A stretch of DNA of 64,000 nt from Pegoplata infirma (lineage: Eukaryota; Arthropoda; Insecta; Diptera; Anthomyiidae), in NCBI GenBank assembly GCA_963921195.1, contig OY992537.1:57002313-57066312 (forward strand). The letters run 5' to 3'. Position 1 is the first letter of the stretch. Every line of letters starts with the position of its first letter. The translations under genes were made by a program, and so were the position numbers. Under the pieces are notes generated by a model. The model did no database searches. It was not told the DNA's origin and worked only from the letters and a program-made list of their open reading frames with translations. Of the stretch, positions 23,536 through 34,233 are shown piece after piece.

Positions 23536-24546
23536 CACTGATAGAAAAACGCTTCATATCACTAATGAATGGAAATCATTAATGTTGTTTCATAACAACA
23601 TTGAAATATTTCATATGCTGAATGAAATTTCATACATATTGTGCAATATTTTCATTAATTTTGATTCATTAGATTTCGTAGTTTCATTAAAAAATGTCAT
23701 TAAGTTTTGTTTACAAAATTTGCTGTTTTTTTTGACACCTGTCGTGTCGCGTCTGTTTAGTCTGTTAGTTTACGCGCGCAAAAAACAACTGATCAGAGCG
23801 TGATTTTTTTTAGAATTTTTATACGAAATTTAAAATGAAATGTTGCTGATAAATTTTTAGTATTTATTAAACTCACATTGTATTATATTATTTCGTGGTT
23901 TTACTTATGTATTAAAAGTGAATGTTATAGTAAAATTTTTTGTGAGAAAACTGAGTGAAATCTATAGATAAAATAAAAAATATGTGAAAGTGTTTTTTAA
24001 CTTGGTTATTTTGTGATTTTTTCAGCCTTTTTTTTATAAAATTTGAAATAAAAAGTAAATTATTAATTTAATATTTACTAAATTCATGCTGTTTTATATT
24101 GGTTCGTGGTTTTAATTATGTATTACAGCTTAAGTTTGGTGTGAAATTTTTTGCGAGAAAACTAAGTGAAAACCACTTTTTATTATTTTTAATTCTATAA
24201 AAAGATCTTTGCAATTTCTTGCATATATTTCATTTTAAAAATAAAAGTAGCATTTATTCAATGAAAGTATTTCATTTCAAAAATAAAAAGTAGGATTTGT
24301 TCAATGAAAATATTTCATAAGAATTAAATACTTGTTTCATTAAAGTAATGAAAAATTTTCATAAAATAAAATATATATTTTGTATGAACAATTTTAATTA
24401 ATTTAATGAAACTTGTTCTTGCAATTAAATTTTATGATACTTATTTCATTAATTCAATGAAACCCTACATAGGTTCCTTTTTAACGTAATTTTTCATAAC
24501 ATCAATGTAGAATTTCATTATTGTTATGTACAAATTTCTATCAGTG
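23536..24546. mobile_element. 1.0-kb MITE with CACTGATAGAAA inverted ends and TA flanks
   Basis: Starts CACTGATAGAAA and ends TTTCTATCAGTG. TA precedes the left end (23534-23535) and follows the right end (24547-24548), which fits a TA TSD as in Tc1/mariner-type elements. The interior is AT-rich with repeated 'catttcattaat'-like motifs. No transposase is visible. Confidence 0.8.
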
Positions 24547-24547
24547 T

Positions 24548-25300
24548 AGTAGCAAATGCGCTGAAAACGAATATCAAAAAATATTAAAATTGGTCGAACG
24601 GCTTTCGAGATATCGCTATTTGGAATTTTCAAAAAATTACGGGTTTTCCTACGCTCAAGAAATTAAAAAAAAAAATCTTAAAATTTCTTCCATTGAGCCT
24701 TTCATAGAGCTTGAGACAGTCGAATATTTAAACTAAATCTGATAAAAGTTTTGGATTTTTGGAACATTTCCCACAATATTTAGGATTTGAGACAGTCGAA
24801 CATTTAAACTAAATCTGATGAAAGTTTTGGATTTTTGGAACATTTCCCACAATATTTAGGATTTTTGAAAAATGAAAAATAAAATTATTAATTTTGACAT
24901 AATTGATATGAATATAAAAACTTTCTGAAATCAATCAATCGGTTTTGGAGATATCGCCGTTTGCAATTTGTCAAAAAATGTCTAAAAATTACGGGTTTTC
25001 CTACGGTTAATATTTTTTTTTAATAATCTCAATTCTTTTTCACTGACTATTTCACAGAGATTGAGATAAGCTTTCATTTAAACCTCATTTGAGTTAAATC
25101 ATAGCATTTTAACCCATGGTGCCATTCGATCAAAAGTTTTACAGTTTTTTGAGAAAATTTTCTAAAAAACCCAACTTTGATCGAAAGGCGCTACGGGTTT
25201 AAGTGGTTGCGTTTGGTTTAAATTACTTTTAAATGAAAGTTTGTCTAAAGCTATATAAAGGGTCAAGAGAAAGAAATTTTCATTTTTTATTTAAGCATAT
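24548..25300. repeat. Family F dispersed repeat with a 76-bp tandem duplication
   Basis: Blocks such as 'gagatatcgctatttggaat' and 'aaattacgggttttcctacg' occur twice here and relate to 8.6-9.2 kb and 27.2-27.5 kb. A 76-bp tandem duplication begins 'ttgagacagtcga' at 24711 and 24787. The frame 24521-24736 is a chance frame. Confidence 0.6.
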
Positions 25301-25307
25301 TCTTGAA

Positions 25308-26146
25308 TAAAATATTTTTACACTAAAAAATAAAAAATAAAAAATAAAAAATAAAAAATAAAAAATAAAAAATAAAAAATAAAAAATAAAAAATAAAAAA
25401 TACACTTGAAAAAAATTTTACACTCAAAAAAAATTTTACACTCGAAAAAAAATTTAGCAAATTATTTTTTTTTTTAAATTACCCGAGTAAAAAATAGTTA
25501 TATATAGCCGTGACAAATTAGATCCCAAATATGGTGGACACAATTGTTTCAAATATTATCTTCGGTTATCCTACAAGATCTGAACAGATAATGTTATATA
25601 TGTATAATATGATACGTAAAATGGGTCTATCCAGTTTAATCAGTTTGATCCGGACTGATACAATATAAAATAAATTGAGACTATAAGACATAAATATATA
25701 TGCTTAAATATTGCTCTACATAAAGAACATATTTTTGTATATAACATTATATAAAGTGCATATGATTATATAGAATGTTATCCAACTTATATGACGTTAT
25801 AAGGAGCAATATATGATCAGTTATAATGGTTTTAAATTATATTTAATCGTATCAGTTTTCTCCAACTGATATAATTATATAGACCCAATTCACGTATCAC
25901 ATTATATATAAGGTAATCTCTCTAGATCATAAAATATACCCGTAGATAATTATTAAAATAATTGTATCCGCCATATTTGGGATACAATTAGTCATGAACT
26001 TTTTTTCTTTTTTTACTAGGGTACTTAAAAAAAAGTTTTTTTACACAAAATAAAATATTTCTAATCAAATTACTATCACTTTAAAAAGGTACTTGGAGTG
26101 TAGATTCTTAGATTCGCCCAAGGCGAATTTAACTTTTCTACTTGTT
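25308..26146 (+). mobile_element. DINE family A tail, split by a MITE
   Basis: The 'tttacactaaaaaa', 'ttttacactcaaaaaaaat' and 'aaaatatttctaatcaaa' blocks and the 3' end 'aatttaacttttctacttgt' match family A. A (AAAAAAT)n tract at about 25326-25402 replaces the usual low-complexity spacer. The MITE at 25482-26021 splits the tail. Confidence 0.75.
25482..26021. mobile_element. 540-bp MITE with CCCGAGTAAAAA ends and TA flanks
   Basis: The left end is CCCGAGTAAAAA and the right end TTTTTACTAGGG, with a second inverted block further in ('gatcccaaatatggtgg' against 'ccgccatatttgggat'). TA (25480-25481 and 26022-26023) flanks both sides. It sits inside the DINE tail, whose sequence resumes correctly after it. 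A partial relative starts at 41407. Confidence 0.85.
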
Positions 26147-26647
26147 TCTTTCTATTTTGCCTCAATTTCGTTTGCACAAACTTCAATACGGGTACTGCGC
26201 TTAAAATTTTTATCCGACCGAGCTCATATTTCTGTCGATATTTTTTTAATCCTTACTTCACAGAAAACTGGTTTCCGATTTAGTACTTAGAAAAAAAAAA
26301 TTAACTAAAAAATCTTAAAATGATCTTAATTCCAGGAAAATTAAGAACTGTTTAGCTCCATTGCCATGTTTTCTGCTTTTAAGTTTATATTTTTCTTAAA
26401 AATAAGGAAAAAAATATTTAATATTATGCTAATTTTAACTAATAAATGGGAAAAATGCACATTTGAGGACCCAATCAGGTGAAGACCCCATTGGTCTCTG
26501 GTCCCATCAATGGGTTGGGTCCCTTAAGGATCGTCATAGTTTTTGTTCCCAAACTTTTGTCCGTTTCCCTCTACCTTAGTTTTTTAGATACGTGAATTTT
26601 TGTGCCCAATTGGGTTTTGAGAATTTTGAATACTGGATAACTTTAAA
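26147..26647. other. AT-rich non-coding stretch
   Basis: No gene seen. A G-rich patch at 26465-26530 contains partly complementary 'gaccccattggtctctggtc' and 'cccatcaatgggttgggtc' sequences. The frame 26093-26290 is a shadow. Confidence 0.4.
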
Positions 26648-26753
26648 GTAGTTCTCAGCACGTTGAACACGATCGACAAATACCTAAATACTTTCCGAGA
26701 AATAGGAGAGTATTTAGGTATTTGGCGATCGTGTTCTACGTGCTGAGAACTAC
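26648..26753. repeat. 106-bp near-perfect hairpin
   Basis: The left arm 26648-26696 and right arm 26705-26753 are complementary over 49 positions with 3 mismatches, separated by an 8-bp loop. The arms start GTAGTTCTCAGCACG and end CGTGCTGAGAACTAC. The size is like a pre-miRNA or a short hairpin-RNA precursor, or a very small foldback element. No other copy was noticed in the window. Confidence 0.85.
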
Positions 26754-27159
26754 AAAAATGTCTTGAGACTTTTTGTTGTGTCGGTAGTATTTACTGAGAT
26801 ATGAGCATTTCAAAATTTTTGGGAATGCCAACTTCTTTAAATCCAAAGTTAGGATACTTTGGAGATCTTAAACCTTTGAAGACCATACATTTTCGGCCTA
26901 AGCGATTTTGACTTACTTTATATTTTTGTAATCTTTGACCTAATAATAGTTATTAAACTAAAAAACAGAGATTTTTATTTTATAAATTTTGAGGACATAC
27001 AGTGAGTAAGTGGATGCAGTTAGAGACTTTCTGAAAACTAGACTTTTGTTCATCTTTTGCACATTTACCCTATCTTCTACCTGAACAAAAACAATCGCCA
27101 AAAACCTTTTGGCAAGTATACTGGCCTGTTGTCGTTATAAGGTTAAAAACCAAAATTGG
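26754..27159. other. Non-coding stretch, no repeat recognised
   Basis: Mostly moderate-complexity AT-rich DNA without an open frame of note. Confidence 0.4.
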
Positions 27160-27569
27160 CCTCCACTTTGCGATATCTGGTTAAGTTTTCAAAATGTTGC
27201 CATTTTCAGTTAAAAAAATGAATATTTTTTAAACAAAATCTCAAAATTTCTTTTCCTTCGCCGTTTCATAGAGCTTGAGTAAAACTTTCATTTAAAATTA
27301 ATATGAGTCAAATCCGATCACTTTAACGCGCGGCGCTCTTCGATCAAAGTTTGGGTCTTTTAAATAATTTGCAGCAAATACTCCAAATTTTGATCGAAGG
27401 GAGCCATTGGTTAAAATGTTCTGATTTGGCTCAAATTAAATTTAAATGAATTATTGTCTCAAGCTCCATGAAATAGTGAGTGGAAAAAATTTAAGATTTT
27501 TAATAAAAATTTGTCCGGATGTTCTAATTCAAAAGAAAAGTTTTTTTGCCTTACAAAAAAATGTCGGTG
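27160..27569. repeat. Family F dispersed repeat fragment
   Basis: 'gcgatatctggttaag', 'atgagtcaaatccgatca' and 'gcgctcttcgatcaaag' parallel the blocks in 8.6-9.2 kb and 24.5-25.3 kb. Confidence 0.55.
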
Positions 27570-28361
27570 CACTCAAAAAAAATACCTTGGCCTCTGTTCT
27601 GTCTTTCACAACTTTTCAATTCACATGAAAATTTCCGAATCACATGAAATCAAGTTTAGTGTTTTGTTTGTCACGTTTTCATTCGAAGTTGAAATCAAAT
27701 AATTAAAATTTAAAAAAATTATAAGGAAAAAAGTGCATTCGTTTTACTTTCACCAAATCTTATTTATGTGAAACACAACGAAAAAGAAATTCGGATGTGA
27801 AATTTAGAACACCAAAAAAATTAGGAAATTTTCATTTTCACATTTTTTATGTGAACTACTTTTTTTGGAACAGCGGCCCTTGTCACATTTCTAGAAAAAG
27901 TCTGGTAATCCCATTTTACCAATATTTGACAGTTGTCCTTGTTTTTACATTTTTTTTGTAATTTTTCAGTTTTTTTTGTAATTTTTTAAATTTCCAAGGT
28001 TTTTTACAAAAAAAAATTTAGTAAATTTACGAGAATACCTTGTAAGTTTTATTTACCCAAAAAAGTTGTAAATTTACAATTTTATTGGTAAAAATCTTGT
28101 AAAATTACAAAAAAGCTCGTAATTTTTACTAGGAATACTCGTAAAATAGGAGGTAGCAAAAAAAATTTGTAAAGTTACAAAACCTCCTTGTAAGTTTTAT
28201 CGCGTCAAAAAAATTGTAAATTTACAATTTAGTTGGTGAAAAGCTTGTAAAATTATTGGTAAACATCTTGTAAAATAACAAGGAATTCTTGTCAAATAGG
28301 AGGTAGCAAAAAAAAGTTACAAACTTTTCTTGTAATTTTACAAGTTTTTTTTTTGATTGTG
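27570..28361. mobile_element. Family C MITE, split by a 288-bp MITE
   Basis: The left end 'cactcaaaaaaaataccttg' and the right end 'acaagttttttttttgattgtg' correspond to the ends of the copy at 42900-43898. The interior repeats 'aattctcgtaaaataggagg' and 'gtaaatttacaattttattg' motifs in direct and inverted orientation. The insertion at 27590-27877 interrupts its left end. No coding potential. Confidence 0.75.
27590..27877. mobile_element. 288-bp MITE with GCCTCTGTTC ends and CCTTG duplication
   Basis: The ends GCCTCTGTTC and GAACAGCGGC are inverted with one mismatch. CCTTG is duplicated on both sides (27585-27589 and 27878-27882). Removing one CCTTG plus the element restores the left end of family C as seen at 42900. 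Internal 'ttcacatgaaaatttcc' and 'ggaaattttcattttcaca' blocks are also complementary. The 5-bp duplication does not by itself name a superfamily. Confidence 0.85.
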
Positions 28362-28363
28362 TA

Positions 28364-28412
28364 GGGTATACATGGATTCGACCAAGTCGAATATAACTTT
28401 TATATTTTTTCA
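28364..28412 (+). mobile_element. DINE family A 3' scrap
   Basis: 'gggtatacatggattcgacc' followed by 'aagtcgaatataac' is the 3' hairpin region of family A. Nothing else of that copy remains. Confidence 0.65.
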
Positions 28413-28483
28413 TGTATGCATTAAGATATTTGTTTAAACCATTTTTTAACCATTTTTTTCAAACTGTTTTTCTTTTTTAACAG

Positions 28484-28750
28484 AGATGTTTATTTATCCT
28501 TGAGCTTATCCCTAACACAAACACTTTCGGTATTATTGTTGCTGATATGCTACCAGGGATCAAAGAAATTGATAATTTCCAACCATCAATATGTACACAA
28601 ATTTTACACTTAACATTATGTCACCAGTTAAGCAGCAGCAGCAACAGCCAAACCAGCAACCATCATTCGCATCATCCTCATCCCAACAACTCCTTAGCAT
28701 ACACTTTACAATACTTGATCGTCAAGTGTGTTTATTTAACAGTTTAGATT
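28484..28750 (+). CDS. Weak exon candidate, Q/S/H-rich open frame
   Basis: I do not recognise this sequence. It is less AT-rich and not visibly repetitive, unlike its surroundings. A good 3' splice signal ('ttcttttttaacag') sits just upstream at 28470-28483. From there one frame stays open for about 86 codons, including residues like ELIPNTNTFGIIVADMLPGI and then a serine/asparagine/histidine stretch. A second frame from 28591 gives a poly-Q/S run (SPVKQQQQQPNQQP). Two open overlapping frames and a CAG-rich core could also come from a simple repeat. There is no clear 5' splice site and no homology I can name. Confidence 0.2.
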
Positions 28751-29158
28751 ATATATATTTTTTTGCACAGCTGCATTATGATTTTGTAACAAAATTTCGA
28801 AAGTATCATCTCCAAGTATTTGTCAGAAAATTTACTTATCATCTCATCGCTTAGTGGTTGTTATCCTAACATTTTTTGCTGTTGCTATTGAGCTGGTGTT
28901 TTTTTTTTTTGTTGTGCCATCATTTTATATTGTTTATTTTGTTATTTGTTACAAATTGTTGTTGACAAAACCTTGTTGCAATAATATTTATTTTACGAAA
29001 AGAAAATTGTTGATATCAAGTGCAAAATGTTGCAATGAAAACTTAAAATGTTGAATAAAATTTTGAGGGTTGAAAGAATTGCGAGATAGAAATTTTAACA
29101 GTAGAACATTTTTAAAAAAAAAGGTGGTAGAGAAGAATAAGAATTCGTAATTTTTTTC
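28751..29158. other. AT-rich non-coding stretch
   Basis: Frames such as 28854-29054 encode hydrophobic low-complexity runs derived from poly-T and are not credible genes. Confidence 0.4.
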
Positions 29159-29336
29159 GAGAAAATCGTATTTGAATATTAAATCTTTTTTTAAAATTTT
29201 GTTATTGTCTGGTATTTCGTTTTTTAAATGAGTTACAAATATTTGCGAAATTGGTTGATTTGTAACTCATACGCCATGTTGGAACAAGAAAATTACAAAA
29301 TTATTATGAAATTTAATATTCAAAAACTATTTTCTC
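29159..29336. repeat. 178-bp inverted repeat
   Basis: GAGAAAAT at 29159 pairs with ATTTTCTC ending 29336. Inner paired blocks include 'tttgaatattaaat' with 'atttaatattcaaa' and 'atgagttacaaat' with 'atttgtaactcat'. Arms are about 80 bp with a short centre. Confidence 0.75.
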
Positions 29337-29393
29337 AAAAAAAAAAAAACTAAAAACGGATTTTTTGTGTGGATAGACAAACATCTGAACTTA

Positions 29394-30490
29394 ACAAGTA
29401 GAAAAGTAAAATTCGACTTGGCCGGATCTATGAATTCTCTCCACAATGCCATTTTTAAGTGATAGTAAAATTTCTAACGTGCACAAATAAAATTTTTGAT
29501 TAGAAATATTTTATTTTGTTTAAAAAAACTTTTTTTTAAGTAATTAAAAAAAAAAAAAAATAATTAACTAAATTTTTTTTTGGAGTGTAAAAATTTTTTT
29601 GAGTGTAAAATTTTTTTCGAGTTTATGTTTTTTTTGAGTGTAAAAATAATTTTAGTGACAAAAATACGTTGTAAAATATTTTTGTGACTTACCAATGTTT
29701 TTAAAACATCATTAACGGGTTTTCAATACGTGAATGATAGGTGAAACTAATCCGAAATTCACGCTTTTCGTAATAACTTTTGACCAGGTAAATGCCCAAC
29801 ATATAAGCCAAACTTCAGGAGCCTCCATAAAGTCTTTCTAAAGTTAGCGTGTTTTCAACAGACAGACGAACACTCAGAAAATTATGTAAGTTACTACATG
29901 TTAGTTGTTTGTATATTTTACAGTAGTTAGTTGTTTTCAACTACAAAGTCAGTTGTTTTTGTATGAAAAATATCAAACAACTATTTCTGTTAGTTATTTA
30001 AGTCGTTTTTTTTAACAACTAACAAAATAGTACTGTGATGTAGTAACAGTTATTTAAAGTAGTTAATTTTATTTTTTTATCTCTGAAAGTATTTTCAAAG
30101 TTTTTTCCAAAAAATAAAAATAAATTTTCGTTTTTTTATTTTTTACAACTTTTTTAAAAAAATAAAAACTTGGAAAAAATTTGGTCTTCAATTTTGGTTC
30201 TGAAAAATTTTTTTGAAAAAAAAAATATTTATTGATTATTTTTTTTTTACTAAATTTAAGTTGTTTTGACTAAAAATGTAAGTAGTTTTTACTACATAAG
30301 TCAGTTGTTTTTTGTCAGTTAAAATAACTAACATTGTTAGTTGATTTAACTGAAAAAGTAGTTGACCCCAAAACAACTTACAAAGTAGTTACTTTAACTG
30401 ACATTTTCATTTGACTTTACCAACATCATTTTTTGAGTGGACAGACGGACGGACATCGCTAGATCGTATTAAAATCGGTCGAGAATCTCT
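29394..30490 (-). mobile_element. DINE family A copy, split by a MITE
   Basis: The reverse complement of the family: 'acaagtagaaaagtaaaatt', the hairpin, the A/T-rich tail, 'gggttttcaatacgtgaat', 'aaacttcaggagcctcc', and then the GACA repeats and 'gacatcgctagatcgt'. A 569-bp element is inserted in the GACA tract. The head beyond 30490 is missing. Confidence 0.8.
29871..30439. mobile_element. 569-bp MITE with CACTCAGAAAAT ends
   Basis: The ends CACTCAGAAAATTATG and CATCATTTTTTGAGTG are inverted. The interior repeats 'tagttgtt' and 'agtcagttgtttt' motifs. It lies inside the GACA microsatellite of a DINE copy, so the duplication at the ends cannot be read with certainty. Related termini occur at 31937-32614 and 50204-50764. 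Confidence 0.75.
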
Positions 30491-30499
30491 CCAAAATTG

Positions 30500-30855
30500 G
30501 TATGGGTTTAAAACTTAAAAAAAATAGAAATTGCTGTAAAATATTTACTTTTCAATTTGGCGGATCCAATATGGCGCCCAATTTTGTAAAAACATTACGT
30601 ATTCGCTTAAAACCTTATAAACACAGGTTTTTGTGGTCGCTTAAGAAGAATCTGAAGTTGGAATTTTCAAATTCAAAACGGCGGATTCAACATGGTGACC
30701 AATATTTTGGAAAAATAAGACGACTTGCTTGAAACTTTTTGTGCTACGAGTTTTTGGGGTCGCTAAATAAGAATCTGAGGTGAAATTTTCATATGGCAGA
30801 TTACAAATCAGCAACCCAACAAACTTGTGCGTAATGAGTTTTAAGTGAATCTGTT
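30500..30855. repeat. ~121-bp diverged tandem repeat
   Basis: Units starting at 'ggcggatccaatatggcg' (30559) and 'ggcggattcaacatggtg' (30680) share 'gtggtcgcttaagaagaatc'-type blocks, with a partial third unit. The frame 30502-30732 spans the units and is not a recognised protein. Confidence 0.6.
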
Positions 30856-30859
30856 ATTT

Positions 30860-31745
30860 AAAAAATGCCTGCGAATTTTGAATTCTTGTCCAAAACATTA
30901 AATCATGATAATGTTTTGCGGAAGATTTTGGTGTACCTGCCAAAGCAAAGTTTTTAGAAAAAATAATGTTATATTACTTTGCTATTCCATGCAAAACGAA
31001 TTGAAATATCAGTCGAGGACCCCATTAAAAAACCAAAAGAGCTGTACATTTCGTGAGCGAGTGCAAAAATAAGTGCAAAAAAGTATTTTTACAATTTGGA
31101 GAGTATAAAAGATTCGGCACCAAAGAATATAACACTTTCACTTGTTTTATGTACATTTGATAAACAAATGGAAAATTTTTATGCGAAAAGCTTAGACTTG
31201 GTGAAAGAGTAGTTTTTGTAAAAAAAAAATATTTTTTTTTCACGAAAAACAAAACTTAAAAAAAATTAATGAACCCAAAATTTATGGTGAACAAAAATTT
31301 TGAAGAATTTTTTTTGATGAAAAGAAAAATTTTTTGATGTAAAAAAATTGATGGAAAAAAATACGAAAAAAAATTTTTTGGTAAGAAAAAAATTGATAAC
31401 AAAAAATTTAATAAAAAAAAATTATAAAAAAAAAATGATAAAAAAAATTTACGAAAAAAAAATTTTATGATTTAATGAAAAAAAAATTGATAAAAAAAAT
31501 AAATTTTTTGGAGAAAAATAATTATGTGAATTTGTATTCACCAGCTGGTGAAAGAAGGGTTTATTCACCACGAGGTGAATTATTATCCAAGTTACAAACC
31601 CAAGTTATTCAAATTTTTGGTTTTAAGAAAATGAAAATAGTAATTCTTGTTTTGTTTTTCGTTAATTGTTAGCTTATATAGTCAAACTGAGGTGGCATCC
31701 TGCAACTTTTTTAAAATTAGACACCAGCCTAAAAACATTATCATT
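30860..31745 (+). mobile_element. Family D repeat, copy 1
   Basis: Starts near 'aaaatgcctgcgaattttg' and includes 'aaacattaaatcatgataat' and 'ggagagtataaaagattcgg'. It then runs into a long 'gatgaaaaaaattt'-type low-complexity block, an E-box palindrome TTCACCAGCTGGTGAA (31537-31552), and ends near 'gacaccagcctaaaaacatt'. Copies 2-4 are at 32820, 38752 and 50811. The 'gattcggcaccaaagaatat' segment resembles a DINE 3' hairpin, so family D may be a DINE relative. Confidence 0.65.
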
Positions 31746-31936
31746 TAAAAAAAAAAAAAAATCGGCATGTTTGATCTGCCATTTTGAATTTTGATGCATA
31801 TTGCAGATCCAAATGCAGATTCTTCTTTAGCGACCCGTAGAACCCGTTTATGAAGAGTTTTAAGCGAATCTGAAATGTTTTTAAATTTTAAATTTTTCTT
31901 TTTTAAGAAAAAAAAAAATCACGAGATTTCCTTGTA

Positions 31937-32614
31937 CACTCAAAATAATAACCCTGTAAAATACTCTGTAAAATAACTGTAATCTCAATTCAACAGATAT
32001 TTGACAGAGTTTTCTGTCAAAATACATATTTAAAGAAAATACTTTGTATATTGTTGTGACAAAAAAACAAAGTTTCATCTGTTATATTACTTTTAACTTT
32101 GTAATGTTAATTTAACAGATAATTAACAGAGTTTTCTGCTAAAATACAGATTTAAGCAAAATACTCTGTAATTTGTATAACAAAACAACTAAGTTTTATT
32201 TATATTTTTACTTTTTTTATGTAGTCATAATTTTAGAGAGTTTTCTTTAAAAACACCAACATTTTATTTGTATTGAGGTAATGTTAAAAAAGTACAATTT
32301 TTTTTTTTTTTTTAAATCTTATAAAAATTCTACAAAATAACATGTATTTTACTAAACTCTGTAACTTTACAGAGTTTTTTTTGTAAAACTTTGGTTGCAT
32401 AAAATGCATTTTACAAACAGATGTAAATTTTTAGAGTTTTTCTTTGCTAAATGGTGTTTTGTTTAACCAATATTTTACTTGAAACCCTGTCAAAATCATT
32501 TTACAGAGTTTTATAGTAAAATTACCAAGAAATGTTGCTAGCTGGAAAAGTATGGTGTATTCTGTAAAATTAGCAGAGCTTTTCTGTAATTTAACAGAGT
32601 TATTATTTTAAGTG
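31937..32614. mobile_element. 678-bp MITE with CACTCAAAATAATAA ends
   Basis: The left end CACTCAAAATAATAAC and right end GTTATTATTTTAAGTG are inverted. TA precedes it; TG, a one-base change, follows. The flanks 'cacgagatttccttgta' and 'ttatcgcatcaaaaag' rejoin into the family C sequence, so the target was a family C element. The interior repeats 'taacagagttttctgt' motifs. Confidence 0.8.
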
Positions 32615-32819
32615 TGTCTATTATCGCATCAAAAAGCTGTAAATTTACAATTTTATTGGTAAAAAACTTGTAAAATTACATAAAAACCTCGTAATTTTTA
32701 TTAGAAAAATACTACTACAATTAGAAATATACTATTCGCGTTGTTTTATTTTGTGGAGCACTTAAATATTATAAGGTTAGAGTAAATTTGTATGTGAGAA
32801 AACTAAGTAAACCCTAAAT
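32615..32819. repeat. Remnant of the family C target
   Basis: 'aaatttacaattttattggt' and 'cctcgtaatttttatta' continue the family C copy that begins near 31915. The remainder is undifferentiated AT-rich DNA. Confidence 0.55.
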
Positions 32820-33619
32820 AAAAAATGCCTGTGAATTTTGTTCTCTTGCCCAAAACATTAAATCATGATAATGTTTTGCGGAAGATTTGGGTGTACTTGC
32901 CAAAGCAAAGTTTTTTTAGAAAAAATAATGTTATATTACTTTGCTATTTCATGCAAAATGAATAAAAATATCAGTCGAGGACCCCAGTAAAAAACCAAAA
33001 CAGCTGTACATTTCGTTAGTGAGTGCAAAAATAAGTGCAAAAAAGTGTTTTTACATTTTGGAGAGTATAAAAGATTCGGCACCAAAAATAATAACACTTT
33101 CACTTGTTTTATGTACATTTGATAAACAAATGGAAAATTTTTATGCGAAAAGCTTAGACTTGGTGAAAAAGTACTTTTGGTAAAAAAAAATGATTTTTAT
33201 CACACAAAACAAAATTATGTTAAATAAAATTTAATGAACCCAAAATTTTGATGAAAAAAAGTTTTTGATGAATTTTTTTATGAAAAGAAAAATTTTTTGA
33301 AGTAAAAAAAAATTATGCAGAGAAAAAAAATTTTGGTGAGAAAAAAATTGATAATAAAAAATTTGATAAAAAAATTTTATGAAAAAATATGATAAGAAAA
33401 AAATTATGAAAAAAAAATTTCGATGAAAAAAAAAAAAATTTGATGAAAAAAAAAATTAATAAAAAAAAAATTTGATGAAAAAAAAAATTTATGAAAAAAA
33501 AGTTTTATAAAAAAAAATTGATAAAAAAAAAATGATGAAAAAAAAGTTTGATGAAAAAAAAAATTGATGAAAAAAAAGTTTGATGAAAAAAAATTGATGA
33601 AAAAAAAGTTTGATGAAAA
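32820..33619 (+). mobile_element. Family D repeat, copy 2
   Basis: Same order as at 30860: 'aaaatgcctgtgaattttg', 'aaacattaaatcatgataat', 'ggagagtataaaagattcgg', then a long 'tttgatgaaaaaaaaa' block. Truncated at about 33619, where a DINE-type element begins. The phenylalanine-rich minus frames 33404-33679 and 33489-33671 are artefacts. Confidence 0.65.
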
Positions 33620-34233
33620 AACAAGTAAAAAAGTTAAATTCGGCCTTGCCGAATGTAGTGATACCCTCCACAATTTCAAAAAGATTATTGCAAAAAACTT
33701 TATTTAAAAGGAAATTACTTTTGAAAAAAAAAAAATAAAAAAAAATTTCCGCGAAAAAAAATTTTGGTAAAAAAAATCCGCGATTTTTTCTTATTTTGTC
33801 AAAAAATATGTTCGTACTTGTTTAAATACCATTTGGTGTTCAATTATGTTCACAAATGCCAACCAGAAGCCGAATTAAAGCATTTTGTATTTTTAGGTTA
33901 TGTTGAATGTACTGAAATTTTTGAGGTGTGCTTACATTTTCGTTCATAACTTTTGAACCGCTAAACCGATATCGCTCAAATGCAATACCAAACTTCTCGG
34001 GAGAACTTCCAATAAATATGTTAAGTTTCAGTCATCTCTGTGCAATATTTTGTCCGCGACAGCATTTTCCACAGACAGACAGACGGACAGACGGACATCG
34101 CTAGAATGTCTTTAAATCGATCGGGCATCATGAATATATATACTTTATGGGTTTCCAGATCGATATTTCGTTGAGTTACAAACGGAATGACAAACTTATA
34201 TATACCCTCTATCACTAAGTGGAGGGTATAAAA
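33620..34233 (-). mobile_element. DINE/mini-me element, family E
   Basis: Reverse orientation. The 3' end is 'aacaagtaaaaaagttaaat' with the hairpin ATTCGGCCTTGCCGAAT, then 'gataccctccacaat'. The body is followed by a short GACA/GACG tract, the core complement 'acatcgctagaatgtc' and the head complement ending 'agtggagggtataaa'. At 614 bp it is complete at both ends but diverged from family A. Confidence 0.8.

Noticed and set aside
33404..33679. Phenylalanine-rich 'membrane protein' frames (also 50733-51233)
   Set aside because: They read the opposite strand of 'gatgaaaaaaattt' low-complexity tracts of family D.
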